Source of the DNA: an uncultured Collinsella sp.
Lineage (GTDB): Bacteria > Actinomycetota > Coriobacteriia > Coriobacteriales > Coriobacteriaceae
Length of the DNA stretch: 7,648 nucleotides
Assembly (NCBI GenBank): GCA_900549355.1
Contig: UROA01000094.1
Location: 1-7,648, forward strand
Direction of reading: 5' to 3'
The position numbers and the translations under genes were made by a program. Below the pieces are notes generated by a model. The model was not told the DNA's origin and searched no databases. It saw only the letters and a list, made by a program, of their open reading frames with translations. This document shows positions 1-5,932 of this stretch, in pieces. Within the stretch, counting starts at the first letter, position 1. Each line of letters begins with the position of its first letter.

Positions 1-1212
1 GGACGGCTGCGCCGCGGCGGAAAACGGCTGGCTCAAGGCGGAGTGCGGCGAGTCCTGGTTCCATGGGGCTTTGACCAGTGGCCTGTGCTGGAGCGCTGGG
101 GGCTGAGCGGCGTAGATCCTGTCCCGTTTCTGCGTTTTTATGCCCCACAGATCGTGCTGGCTGCGTTGAAGCGGCGGGGGGTCCCCCCCGGGGGCGCCCC
201 CCCCACCGGCACCAATCGCGCGGGAAATCTCAGCCGCAACGGCACCAAGCGCGTCAGCATCGCCGGCGGCTGCGCGAACCATCGCAGGCATCTCAAACAC
301 ACTGGAGGCAGCAGCAGCCCCGCCCTCGCCGCCGATCAGCGCCAAAAAACGGTTCTGCATGGCGGTGATACCAAGCGTACCCAGCGCCGCGGAAACCTCA
401 TCGGCAGAAAACGCCGGGAAGGACGTCGCCTCAAAATCGAGCTCAACGGGCGCATCGGTGCGGATGGTCGCGACCTTGCGGCTCAGCAGGGCATCGTCGA
501 TGTGCGCGCGCAGGTTTTCGCCCATTTTGCCCTTGACCTCGTCGGCATGTGCGATGACCTCGTCCAGGCTACCGTACTGCGCAATGAGCGCGCTCGCCTT
601 TTTGGGGCCGATGCCCGGCACGCCGGGGATGTTATCGGACGTGTCGCCCTTCAGACCATAAAAGTCGGGCACGAGCGCCGGCGTGATGCCGTGATACAGA
701 TCGTCCACGCTCTCGGGGGTCATGATCGCCACGTCGGACAGGCCCTTGCGGGTCGAGACCACGTTGACGTGCTCGGTCACGAGCTGATACATGTCGCGAT
801 CACCGGTCACCAGCAGCATGTCACAGCCGGCCTGCTCGCCCAGGCGCGCCATAGTGCCCAGGATGTCATCGCCTTCCCAGCCCTCGGACTGCAAGATCGG
901 CACGTTGAGCGCGGTGAGCAGCTCCTTGATCATAGGGAACTGCGCATGCAGATCGGGGTCCATGGGCGGGCGCTGCGCCTTATACTGCGGCAGCATCTCC
1001 ATGCGCACGCGCGGCTTGCCCTTGTCAAACGCCACGACCACACCGTCGGGATTAAAGGCGTCAATCATCTTGAGGAACATATTCAAAAAGCCAAAAATCG
1101 CGTTGGTGGGACGACCGTCCGGCGCGTTCATGGTCGGCGGCACGGCGTGGAAGGCGCGATGCATGAGCGAGTTGCCGTCGATAACGGCAAAGGTGCGACG
1201 CTTGTCAGACAT
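1..1212 (-). CDS. polA: DNA polymerase I, N-terminal part (5'-3' exonuclease domain), runs off window
   Basis: DNA polymerase I fills gaps and removes RNA primers during lagging-strand synthesis and excision repair. The start is the ATG at 1212-1210, with GCGAGG (1226-1221) 8 nt upstream. The protein opens MSDKRRTFAVIDGNSLMHRA. The flap/5'-nuclease metal ligands are all visible: D12, D63, E113/D115/D116 in GWEGDD, D138 and D140 in TGDRD, and D190/D193 in GDTSDN. A helix-hairpin-helix, GVPGIGPKKA, follows at about 197-206. Convincing Pol I sequence continues into an Ala/Gly-rich linker to about residue 335 (plus-strand position ~205). Beyond that the frame stays open to the window edge (404 codons), but it reads through a Gly/Pro run and about 60 residues that do not resemble the 3'-5' exonuclease or polymerase domains. 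The exonuclease identification is firm. Whether the gene is intact beyond residue ~335 is doubtful. Confidence 0.88.
   Translation of the reverse strand, partial: MSDKRRTFAVIDGNSLMHRAFHAVPPTMNAPDGRPTNAIFGFLNMFLKMIDAFNPDGVVVAFDKGKPRVRMEMLPQYKAQRPPMDPDLHAQFPMIKELLTALNVPILQSEGWEGDDILGTMARLGEQAGCDMLLVTGDRDMYQLVTEHVNVVSTRKGLSDVAIMTPESVDDLYHGITPALVPDFYGLKGDTSDNIPGVPGIGPKKASALIAQYGSLDEVIAHADEVKGKMGENLRAHIDDALLSRKVATIRTDAPVELDFEATSFPAFSADEVSAALGTLGITAMQNRFLALIGGEGGAAAASSVFEMPAMVRAAAGDADALGAVAAEISRAIGAGGGGAPGGDPPPLQRSQHDLWGIKTQKRDRIYAAQPPALQHRPLVKAPWNQDSPHSALSQPFSAAAQPS
176..204. repeat. G/C homopolymer palindrome at the polA discontinuity
   Basis: Plus strand shows G6 (176-181), T, C7 (183-189), G5 (190-194), CG, C8 (197-204). 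This makes several nested palindromes, including GGGGGGTCCCCCC and GGGGGCGCCCCC. It lies exactly where the polA reading stops looking like Pol I. It could be a real structured insertion edge, or a sequencing or assembly artefact, since such runs are error-prone. Nothing here has the look of a standard insertion-sequence terminal repeat. Confidence 0.6.
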
Positions 1213-1304
1213 ATTGAATACCTCGCTTTAGGCTGGGCACGGTTTGCTCACTCCAGTTTACACGCTCCCCGCCCCGCGGCCACCTCACATCAAGCTCCCC
1301 CGCC

Positions 1305-1339
1305 ACCGTGAGCCCGCGCGTGATACGATGGCTCACGGT
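1305..1339 (+). promoter_or_regulatory. Inverted repeat framing a possible extended -10 box upstream of the M18 aminopeptidase
   Basis: The 166-bp gap between the divergent polA and aminopeptidase genes contains a perfect 10-bp inverted repeat, ACCGTGAGCC (1305-1314) and GGCTCACGGT (1330-1339), with a 15-nt spacer. The spacer ends in TGATACGAT (1321-1329), which fits an extended -10 element (TGn then TACGAT). No good -35 hexamer stands at the matching distance, as is common for extended -10 promoters. If this is the promoter, transcription would start near 1336, inside the right arm, so the dyad could be a repressor operator. If transcription starts further upstream, it would instead form a leader hairpin before the ribosome binding site at 1364-1370. 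The repeat is seen directly; its role is inferred. Confidence 0.4.
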
Positions 1340-1378
1340 ACATCAACCAGCACGATCGATCCGAAAGGAGCCTGCGTC

Positions 1379-2776
1379 ATGGAGCGTCCCTGCGCATGGA
1401 AAAAGTACACGCCACAGCAAATCGAGGAGCTCGAGGAGCTTTGCCGCGGCTATAAGCAGTTTTTGAGTGAGAACAAGACCGAGCGCCTGTGCGTCAAGGC
1501 CGGCATCAAGATGGCCGAGGAGGCGGGCTACGTCAATCTAGAGACCGTGATCGCCGAGGGCCGCGCGCTCAAGGCAGGCGACAAGGTGTACGCCGCCAAC
1601 CACGGCAAGGACCTTATGCTCGTCAACCTGGGCACCGCCCCGCTCGAGCAGGGCTTTAACATCCTGGGCGCCCACGTGGACTCGCCGCGCCTGGACCTTA
1701 AGCAAAACCCCGCCTTCGAGGCCGGCGACATGGCTTATCTCGACACGCACTACTACGGCGGCGTCAAGAGCTACCACTGGGTGGCCTCCCCGCTCGCACT
1801 CGTGGGCGTCATCTGCAAAAAGGACGGTACCACCGTCGACATCAACATCGGCGATAAGGCAGACGATCCGGTCTTTACTATCTCCGACCTGCTGATCCAC
1901 CTCTCGAGCGAGCAGATGTCCAAGCCCGCCAAGGACGCCGTCGACGCCGAGATCCTCGACGTGATCGTGGGCGGTCGCCCCGTCAAGTTCGATGAGGACG
2001 ACAAGGACGCCCCCAAGGAGCCCGTCAAGCAGATGTTCCTGGACATCCTCAAGGAGCAGTATGACGTCGAGGAGGAGGACTTCCTCTCCGCCGAGATCGA
2101 GGTCGTGCCCGCCGGTCCCGCCCGCGACATGGGCCTCGACCGCTCCATGATTCTGGGCTATGGCCACGACGATCGCGTCTGCGTCTATCCGTCCATGCTC
2201 GCCCAGATCGACGTCGCCAACGTGGAGCGCACGAGCATCACACTCATCGTCGACAAGGAGGAGATCGGTTCCGTGGGTGCCACCGGCATGACGAGCCGCT
2301 TCTTCGAGAACACCGTCGCCGAGATCATGACGCTCGCCGGCGAGGATAGCCCGCTGGCCCTGCGCCGCGCACTCGCCCACAGCCGCATGCTCTCCTCCGA
2401 CGTGTCCGCCGGCTTCGACCCGGGCTATGCCGGCAAGTTCGAGACCAAAAACGCCGCTTTTATGGGTCGCGGCCTGTGCTTTAACAAATACACGGGCAGC
2501 CGCGGCAAGGGTGGCTCCAACGACGCCGACGCTGAGTACGTGGCCCTCGTTCGCGCCATCATGGACGAGGCCGGCGTGGACTTCCAGACCTGCGAACTCG
2601 GTCGCGTCAACGCGGGCGGCGGCGGCACCATCGCCTACATCATGGCCAAGTACGGCATGAACGTCATCGACTCCGGCGTTGCCGTCCTGTCCATGCACGC
2701 CCTGTGGGAGGTCGCCAACAAGGCCGACATCTACGAGGCCTACCGCGGCTACAAGGCCTTCCTCGAGCGCGCCTAA
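1379..2776 (+). CDS. apeA: M18 family zinc aminopeptidase (aspartyl aminopeptidase type)
   Basis: A cytosolic dinuclear-zinc aminopeptidase that removes N-terminal residues, often acidic ones, from peptides. The 465-residue length fits the longer bacterial M18 group (aminopeptidase 1 type). The expected metal and catalytic residues are in place: H99 and D101 in GAHVDSPR, D265 in GHDDRVC, E294/E295 in DKEEIGS, D341 in SSDVSAGFDP and H440 in SMHALWE. A conserved GSRGKGGSNDADAEY block and NAGGGGT precede the C-terminal ligand. A charged stretch at about 205-230 (DEDDKD and following) is also present. I chose the ATG at 1379 because AAAGGAG (1364-1370) sits 8 nt upstream. Upstream in-frame ATGs at 1244 and 1328 lack a ribosome binding site, and the extra residues look non-coding. 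The gene has no signal peptide and stands alone, divergent from polA and closed by a strong terminator. The family is certain; the symbol follows common usage for this subgroup and is less sure. Confidence 0.93.
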   Translation: MERPCAWKKYTPQQIEELEELCRGYKQFLSENKTERLCVKAGIKMAEEAGYVNLETVIAEGRALKAGDKVYAANHGKDLMLVNLGTAPLEQGFNILGAHVDSPRLDLKQNPAFEAGDMAYLDTHYYGGVKSYHWVASPLALVGVICKKDGTTVDINIGDKADDPVFTISDLLIHLSSEQMSKPAKDAVDAEILDVIVGGRPVKFDEDDKDAPKEPVKQMFLDILKEQYDVEEEDFLSAEIEVVPAGPARDMGLDRSMILGYGHDDRVCVYPSMLAQIDVANVERTSITLIVDKEEIGSVGATGMTSRFFENTVAEIMTLAGEDSPLALRRALAHSRMLSSDVSAGFDPGYAGKFETKNAAFMGRGLCFNKYTGSRGKGGSNDADAEYVALVRAIMDEAGVDFQTCELGRVNAGGGGTIAYIMAKYGMNVIDSGVAVLSMHALWEVANKADIYEAYRGYKAFLERA

Positions 2777-2793
2777 CCTACCCCACCCATAAC

Positions 2794-2863
2794 TTGCGGT
2801 GGAATACGGATTGATTTGGCCTTTCAATGGCACAAACAGACCGTATTCCACCGCAACTTTTTT
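2794..2863 (+). terminator. Rho-independent terminator after the aminopeptidase
   Basis: Perfect 16-bp arms, TTGCGGTGGAATACGG (2794-2809) and its complement (2841-2856), followed by C and T6 (2858-2863). The 31-nt loop is long for a terminator, but it contains a small inner pairing (ATTGA 2810-2814 with TCAAT 2824-2828). It starts 17 nt after the aminopeptidase stop codon. Its T-run ends only 17 nt before the yaaA start, leaving almost no room for a yaaA promoter downstream of it. Confidence 0.85.
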
Positions 2864-2880
2864 AGTGAGAGAACGGTTCC

Positions 2881-3690
2881 ATGTTGCAGGTCATCATTTC
2901 ACCCGCCAAGCAGATGCGCGCGGCCCAAGATGCTTTTGAAGTCCTGGGCATTCCGCCTTTTGCACACGAGACGGCTCGCCTCCACCGCGCACTGCTAGAT
3001 ATCGAGCGGAATGAAGGCAGCGGCGGCCTGCAGGCGCTGTGGAACGTAAGCGACAGGCTGCTTACAACATGCCTGGATACGCTTCACGAATTTATGCCCG
3101 TCCTGAGCGATGCCGACCTCGCCGATCCCGATATCGCGCGTCGAATCTCCCCCGCCGTCATGTCCTACCACGGCATCCAATACCAAAGCATGGCGCCCGA
3201 GGTCATGGATGCCGCGCAGCTCGACTGGCTGCAAAACCATCTCTGGATCCTCTCGGGACTCTACGGATGCGTACGCCCCTTCCATGCCGTTTAACCGTAT
3301 CGGCTGGAGATGGGCGCGAAGCTTGTCGTCGACGGTGCCCGAGACCTCTACGCATTTTGGGGCGACAAGCTCGCACGGGCTATCGCTCCGGCAGACTCCA
3401 ACGCTACGATCGTCAACCTCGCCAGCGCGGAATACGCCAAAGCCGTTCTGACCCGCCTCACCACCGATGCCACGGTCATCACATGCCTCTTTGGCGAAGG
3501 CGTCCGCAACGGCAAGCCCATCCAGCGCTCGACCGCCAGCAAAAAGGCGCGAGGCTCGATGGTCCGCTGGATGGCAGAAAACAAGCTCGAGGACGTAAGC
3601 GAGCTCACCGCGTTCGACGTTGGTTATCGTCACTTTCCCGAGTTTTCTAATAAAGACACTTTGGTCTTCCTGAACGAACAGGCCCTGTAG
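2881..3690 (+). pseudogene. yaaA: YaaA/DUF328 family protein interrupted by one in-frame TAA
   Basis: YaaA proteins are cytosolic, and in E. coli help limit intracellular iron and oxidative damage during peroxide stress. Reading from ATG 2881 gives MLQVIISPAKQMRAAQDAFE, with the family's N-terminal ISPAK. It reaches LSGLYGCVRPFHAV and then a TAA at 3292-3294 (codon 138). The same frame continues at once with PYRLEMGAKL, NLASAEYAKAV and SKKARGSMVRW, all family hallmarks, to TAG at 3688-3690. The full reading would be about 269 codons, close to E. coli YaaA. E. coli has Gln just before PYRLEMG, so a single C-to-T change of a CAA codon explains the stop. No frameshift is needed. The ATG at 3310 could begin the second half, but GGAG directly abuts it, which is too close for efficient restart. 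The upstream ribosome binding site is weak (GAGAG, 2867-2871). Recent inactivation and a base-call error both fit. Confidence 0.85.
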
Positions 3691-3730
3691 GACCACCGCT
3701 ACTTTTGAATGTACTGCCTAGGCACGGCGT

Positions 3731-4246
3731 CTATTCCGCCAAGCCGTCGGCTTTGGCAATTTCATTTGTCGAGCCGTCCTGATAGGTAATCTTGACATGC
3801 TCCACCTCGGATACCTTGACGCCCAACGGGGGCTCCAGGCGCCATTCCGTCAGCGCGATATCCATCGTCGTGGGCACATCCCCTTGATCTTTGAGCTCAA
3901 CCAACAGCGTCTTAAGCGACGCATCGAAGGTCACGCGCTCGATCTCTTCACCAGGAATGGAACCACCGCTTAGCTGCAGCTGAACAAATCCATCGCGCGG
4001 ATACCAATAGTCGCCGGGAGCTGCCACCGTGTTACCGCCAGCGACCTTCACCGTCATGATCGGCAGGGCATCGTCGGCCTCGAACTCCCAGGCGGCGCCG
4101 CCGCGACCGCCAAACGTCCAAATACAAAAGGCAATCACCAGCACGGCAAGCACCGCAAAGCCAATCGCGACCAACCCATGGTGCGCACGGCTTTCCTCGG
4201 CAGATACATCCCACTGCGTCTCTCGATATAGATGCTTGTCTTCCAT
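3731..4246 (-). CDS. Small single-pass membrane protein of unknown function
   Basis: I do not recognise this 171-residue protein. The ATG at 4246-4244 is chosen because AGGGAGG (4258-4252) stands 5 nt upstream. A longer reading from 4399 would run through the thiC promoter and riboswitch on the opposite strand and has no ribosome binding site. The protein has a short charged N-terminus (MEDKHLYRET, about 23 residues), one hydrophobic helix at about 24-45 (GLVAIGFAVLAVLVIAFCIW), then a soluble domain of about 125 residues rich in beta-type segments, with a WYPRDGFVQLQLSGG stretch near 81-95. No lipobox, cleavage site or catalytic motif is evident. The layout suggests a membrane-anchored extracytoplasmic domain. 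The gene converges with yaaA (40-bp gap) and diverges from thiC, and nothing ties it to thiamine. Candidate promoter hexamers lie in the shared upstream gap (TACGAT reads on the minus strand near 4286-4281) but are weak. Confidence 0.8.
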   Translation of the reverse strand: MEDKHLYRETQWDVSAEESRAHHGLVAIGFAVLAVLVIAFCIWTFGGRGGAAWEFEADDALPIMTVKVAGGNTVAAPGDYWYPRDGFVQLQLSGGSIPGEEIERVTFDASLKTLLVELKDQGDVPTTMDIALTEWRLEPPLGVKVSEVEHVKITYQDGSTNEIAKADGLAE

Positions 4247-4271
4247 GTTCGCCTCCCTACAGGCACGCCCG

Positions 4272-4302
4272 TTGGCCCAATCGTACCCATTCAGGCTATA
4301 CT
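4272..4302 (+). promoter_or_regulatory. Candidate promoter of thiC
   Basis: TTGGCC (4272-4277) and TATACT (4297-4302) are separated by 19 bp. The -10 box matches the sigma-70 consensus at five of six positions; the -35 box is partial and the spacing slightly long. Transcription would begin near 4309, just before the first paired base of the riboswitch aptamer at 4318, which is the geometry expected for a riboswitch-controlled transcript. Confidence 0.5.
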
Positions 4303-4317
4303 TGAGCCCATGACATA

Positions 4318-4412
4318 ACGGGGAGCTTGCAGGACAAGACGGCAGGCTGAGATTGGGCGCGCCCGCCCTGACCCGCAAACCTGATATGGGTAATGCCAAC
4401 GAAGGGAGCCGT
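4318..4412 (+). promoter_or_regulatory. TPP riboswitch (THI element) controlling thiC
   Basis: The leader carries the conserved TPP aptamer parts in order. P1 is ACGG (4318-4321) with CCGT (4409-4412). The GGGGAGC start follows, then P2, GCTTGC (4325-4330) with GCAGGC (4342-4347). CTGAGA (4347-4352) comes next, then a P3 hairpin, GGGCG (4355-4359) with CGCCC (4364-4368). ACCC (4371-4374) pairs with GGGT (4388-4391). The pyrophosphate-side block AACCTGATATGGGTAATGCC leads into GAAGGGA (4401-4407). Thiamine pyrophosphate binding should lower thiC expression. The thiC ribosome binding site AAGGGAG (4402-4408) lies inside the aptamer's own conserved 3' strand, and no separate terminator follows before the ATG. 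Control is therefore most likely translational, by direct occlusion of the ribosome binding site. The aptamer is clear; the mechanism is inferred. Confidence 0.95.
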
Positions 4413-4416
4413 GCTT

Positions 4417-5751
4417 ATGAGCACACAGACCGAGCCCAAGCTCGTCACGCAAATCGACTTCGCCCGCGCCGGGCAGATCACGCCGCAGATGAAAGAAGTC
4501 GCCGAGCGCGAGCATCGCGACCCCGAGTACATCCGCGAGCGCGTGGCCGACGGCCGCATCGCCATTCCCGCCAACATCGTGCATATCAAAAAGGGCATGC
4601 GCGCCTTTGGCGTCGGCGAGGGCCTGTCCACCAAGGTCAACGTAAACCTGGGCATCTCGGGCGACAAAGCCGATGCCGCCGAGGAATGGAAGAAGGTCAA
4701 GATCGCCGAGGACTTTGGCGCCGACGCCATCATGGACCTCTCCAACTCGGGCAAGACACGCCAGTTCCGCCAGCAGCTCATCGACGAGACGCCGCTCATG
4801 GTGGGCACCGTCCCCATGTACGACGCCATCGGCTACATGGAAAAGCCGCTGGTCAAGCTGACCAAGGACGACCTGTTCGAGGTCGTGCGCGCGCACGCCG
4901 AGGACGGCGTGGACTTTATGACCATCCACTGCGGCATCAACAAGTCGGTCACCAAGACCTTTAAGGAGACCGGCCGCCTGATGAACATCGTGAGCCGCGG
5001 CGGCTCGCTGCTGTTTGGCTGGATGGAGGTCACCGGTAACGAGAACCCGTTCTATGAGTTCTACGACGAGTTGCTCGAAATCTGCCACGAGTACGACGTG
5101 ACGATCTCGCTCGGCGACTCCTGCCGCCCGGGCTGCCTCTACGACTCCAACGACGCCACCGAGACCGCTGAGATGATCGAGCTGGGCAAGCTGTGCAAGC
5201 GCGCTTGGGCCGCCGGCGTCCAGGTCATGGTCGAGGGCCCGGGTCACATGGCGCTCGACGAGATCGCCGCCAACATGAAACTGCAGAAGCGCCTGTGCCA
5301 CAACGCCCCGTTCTATGTGCTCGGGCCGCTGGTGACCGATATCGGCGTGGGTTACGACCACATCACCGCTGCCATCGGCGGCGCCATCTCCGCCAGCTCC
5401 GGTGCCGACTTCCTGTGCTACGTGACACCGGCCGAGCACCTATGCCTGCCTAACGCCCAGGATGTGCTCGACGGCCTCATGGCCACCAAGATCGCCGCAC
5501 ACGCCGCCGACATCGCCAAAAAGGTGCCCCACGCCCGCGACATGGACGACAAGATGGGCCAGGCACGCCGCAAGCTTGACTGGGACGCCATGTGGGAGTG
5601 CGCGCTCGACCCGGTTACGGGCAAGAAGCGCTACGAGGAGTCCCCCGCCGCCACCGAGGGCACTTGCACCATGTGTGGCAAGATGTGCGCCGTCCGCACC
5701 GTCAACAAGATCTTCGAGGGCACCACGATCGACCTCGGCATGGAGGATTAG
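4417..5751 (+). CDS. thiC: Phosphomethylpyrimidine synthase ThiC
   Basis: A radical-SAM iron-sulfur enzyme that converts aminoimidazole ribotide to hydroxymethylpyrimidine phosphate (HMP-P), the pyrimidine half of thiamine. The 444 residues match the short form of the family, which lacks the extra N-terminal region of E. coli-type ThiC. Conserved blocks are visible: VSRGGSL (about 192-198), GDSCRPG (233-239), EGPGHMALDEI (273-283), TDIGVGYDHITAAIGGA (about 307-323) and LCYVTPAEHL (333-342). The C-terminal cluster cysteines are C417, C420 and C424 in CTMCGKMC. Spacing is CX2CX3C, one residue shorter than the CX2CX4C of long-form enzymes. The ATG at 4417 is used because AAGGGAG (4402-4408) stands 8 nt upstream. 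An in-frame ATG at 4393 lies inside the riboswitch core and is not credible. Expression should be repressed by thiamine pyrophosphate through the leader aptamer. thiD follows 181 bp downstream. Confidence 0.97.
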   Translation: MSTQTEPKLVTQIDFARAGQITPQMKEVAEREHRDPEYIRERVADGRIAIPANIVHIKKGMRAFGVGEGLSTKVNVNLGISGDKADAAEEWKKVKIAEDFGADAIMDLSNSGKTRQFRQQLIDETPLMVGTVPMYDAIGYMEKPLVKLTKDDLFEVVRAHAEDGVDFMTIHCGINKSVTKTFKETGRLMNIVSRGGSLLFGWMEVTGNENPFYEFYDELLEICHEYDVTISLGDSCRPGCLYDSNDATETAEMIELGKLCKRAWAAGVQVMVEGPGHMALDEIAANMKLQKRLCHNAPFYVLGPLVTDIGVGYDHITAAIGGAISASSGADFLCYVTPAEHLCLPNAQDVLDGLMATKIAAHAADIAKKVPHARDMDDKMGQARRKLDWDAMWECALDPVTGKKRYEESPAATEGTCTMCGKMCAVRTVNKIFEGTTIDLGMED

Positions 5752-5790
5752 CCTGTCGCCGCGGCCGCTTCTGTTGGCGAGCTGGTGCCT

Positions 5791-5827
5791 GTCAATTGTT
5801 GACGTGTGAACATTTGCTTGCATTTGC
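5791..5827. promoter_or_regulatory. Dyad and direct repeats in the thiC-thiD gap
   Basis: The first half of the 181-bp gap holds the interrupted palindrome GTCAA-TTG-TTGAC (5791-5803), followed by two copies of CATTTGC (5811-5817 and 5821-5827) spaced exactly 10 bp apart, one helical turn. Such spacing suits a DNA-binding protein, but no associated promoter is clear: TTGACG at 5799-5804 has no matching -10 box at 16-18 bp. The function is unknown and the pattern may be chance in this comparatively AT-rich gap. Confidence 0.25.
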
Positions 5828-5845
5828 GTAAAGATTGCATCGCCC

Positions 5846-5881
5846 GCCCGGGTTCGACATAGAGTCGGCCCGGGCATCTTT
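5846..5881 (+). terminator. Terminator-like hairpin after thiC
   Basis: GCCCGGGTTCGAC (5846-5858) pairs with GTCGGCCCGGGC (5864-5875), with one bulged T and one G-T pair, around a 5-nt loop. The following run is only ATCTTT, so the U-tract is weak. Termination may be partial, letting some thiC transcripts reach thiD. Confidence 0.55.
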
Positions 5882-5886
5882 ATAAT
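5881..5886 (+). promoter_or_regulatory. TATAAT, candidate -10 box for thiD
   Basis: A perfect TATAAT abuts the thiC terminator and would place the transcript start near 5893, about 40 nt before the thiD ATG. No good -35 box exists at 16-18 bp, because that interval is the terminator stem. TCGACA (5854-5859) resembles one, but its spacing of 21 bp is too long. No TPP aptamer is present in the thiD leader. Confidence 0.4.
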
Positions 5887-5932
5887 GCTGGCTTAAAGAC
5901 CCATTTGATTCCGACCGAACAAGGGAGCGAAC

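Noticed and set aside
43..1311. Long plus-strand open frame opposite polA
   Set aside because: It is antisense to clear Pol I exonuclease sequence. Its protein is rich in His, Arg and Gly with no domain, as expected for the shadow of a GC-rich gene.
1244..1378. Upstream in-frame starts (1244 and 1328) for the aminopeptidase
   Set aside because: Neither has a ribosome binding site, while 1379 has AAAGGAG at 8 nt. The upstream residues are promoter-region sequence.
1538..2851. A 437-codon minus-strand open frame opposite the aminopeptidase
   Set aside because: The opposite strand has every M18 metal ligand. The minus-strand translation is a low-complexity Gly/Val/Asp/His shadow and overlaps the terminator.
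3292..3294. Programmed readthrough or recoding at the yaaA TAA
   Set aside because: TAA is not used for selenocysteine or pyrrolysine. No stimulatory structure is evident, and a simple nonsense change explains it.
2995..3696. A 233-codon minus-strand open frame opposite yaaA
   Set aside because: The plus strand carries family-level YaaA similarity on both sides of the stop. The minus-strand frame has no recognisable motif and simply mirrors it.
3715..3724. Perfect 10-bp palindrome TGCCTAGGCA between yaaA and the membrane protein
   Set aside because: It has no loop and no T-run, so it cannot be a normal terminator. One such short palindrome is not strong evidence for a site.
4393..4416. Earlier in-frame ATG for thiC
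   Set aside because: It is the conserved TAATGCC of the TPP aptamer, has no ribosome binding site, and the short-form family begins near MSTQTE.
4291..5439. A 382-codon minus-strand open frame opposite thiC
   Set aside because: It runs through the riboswitch and the ThiC motifs of the other strand, has no ribosome binding site and shows shadow composition.
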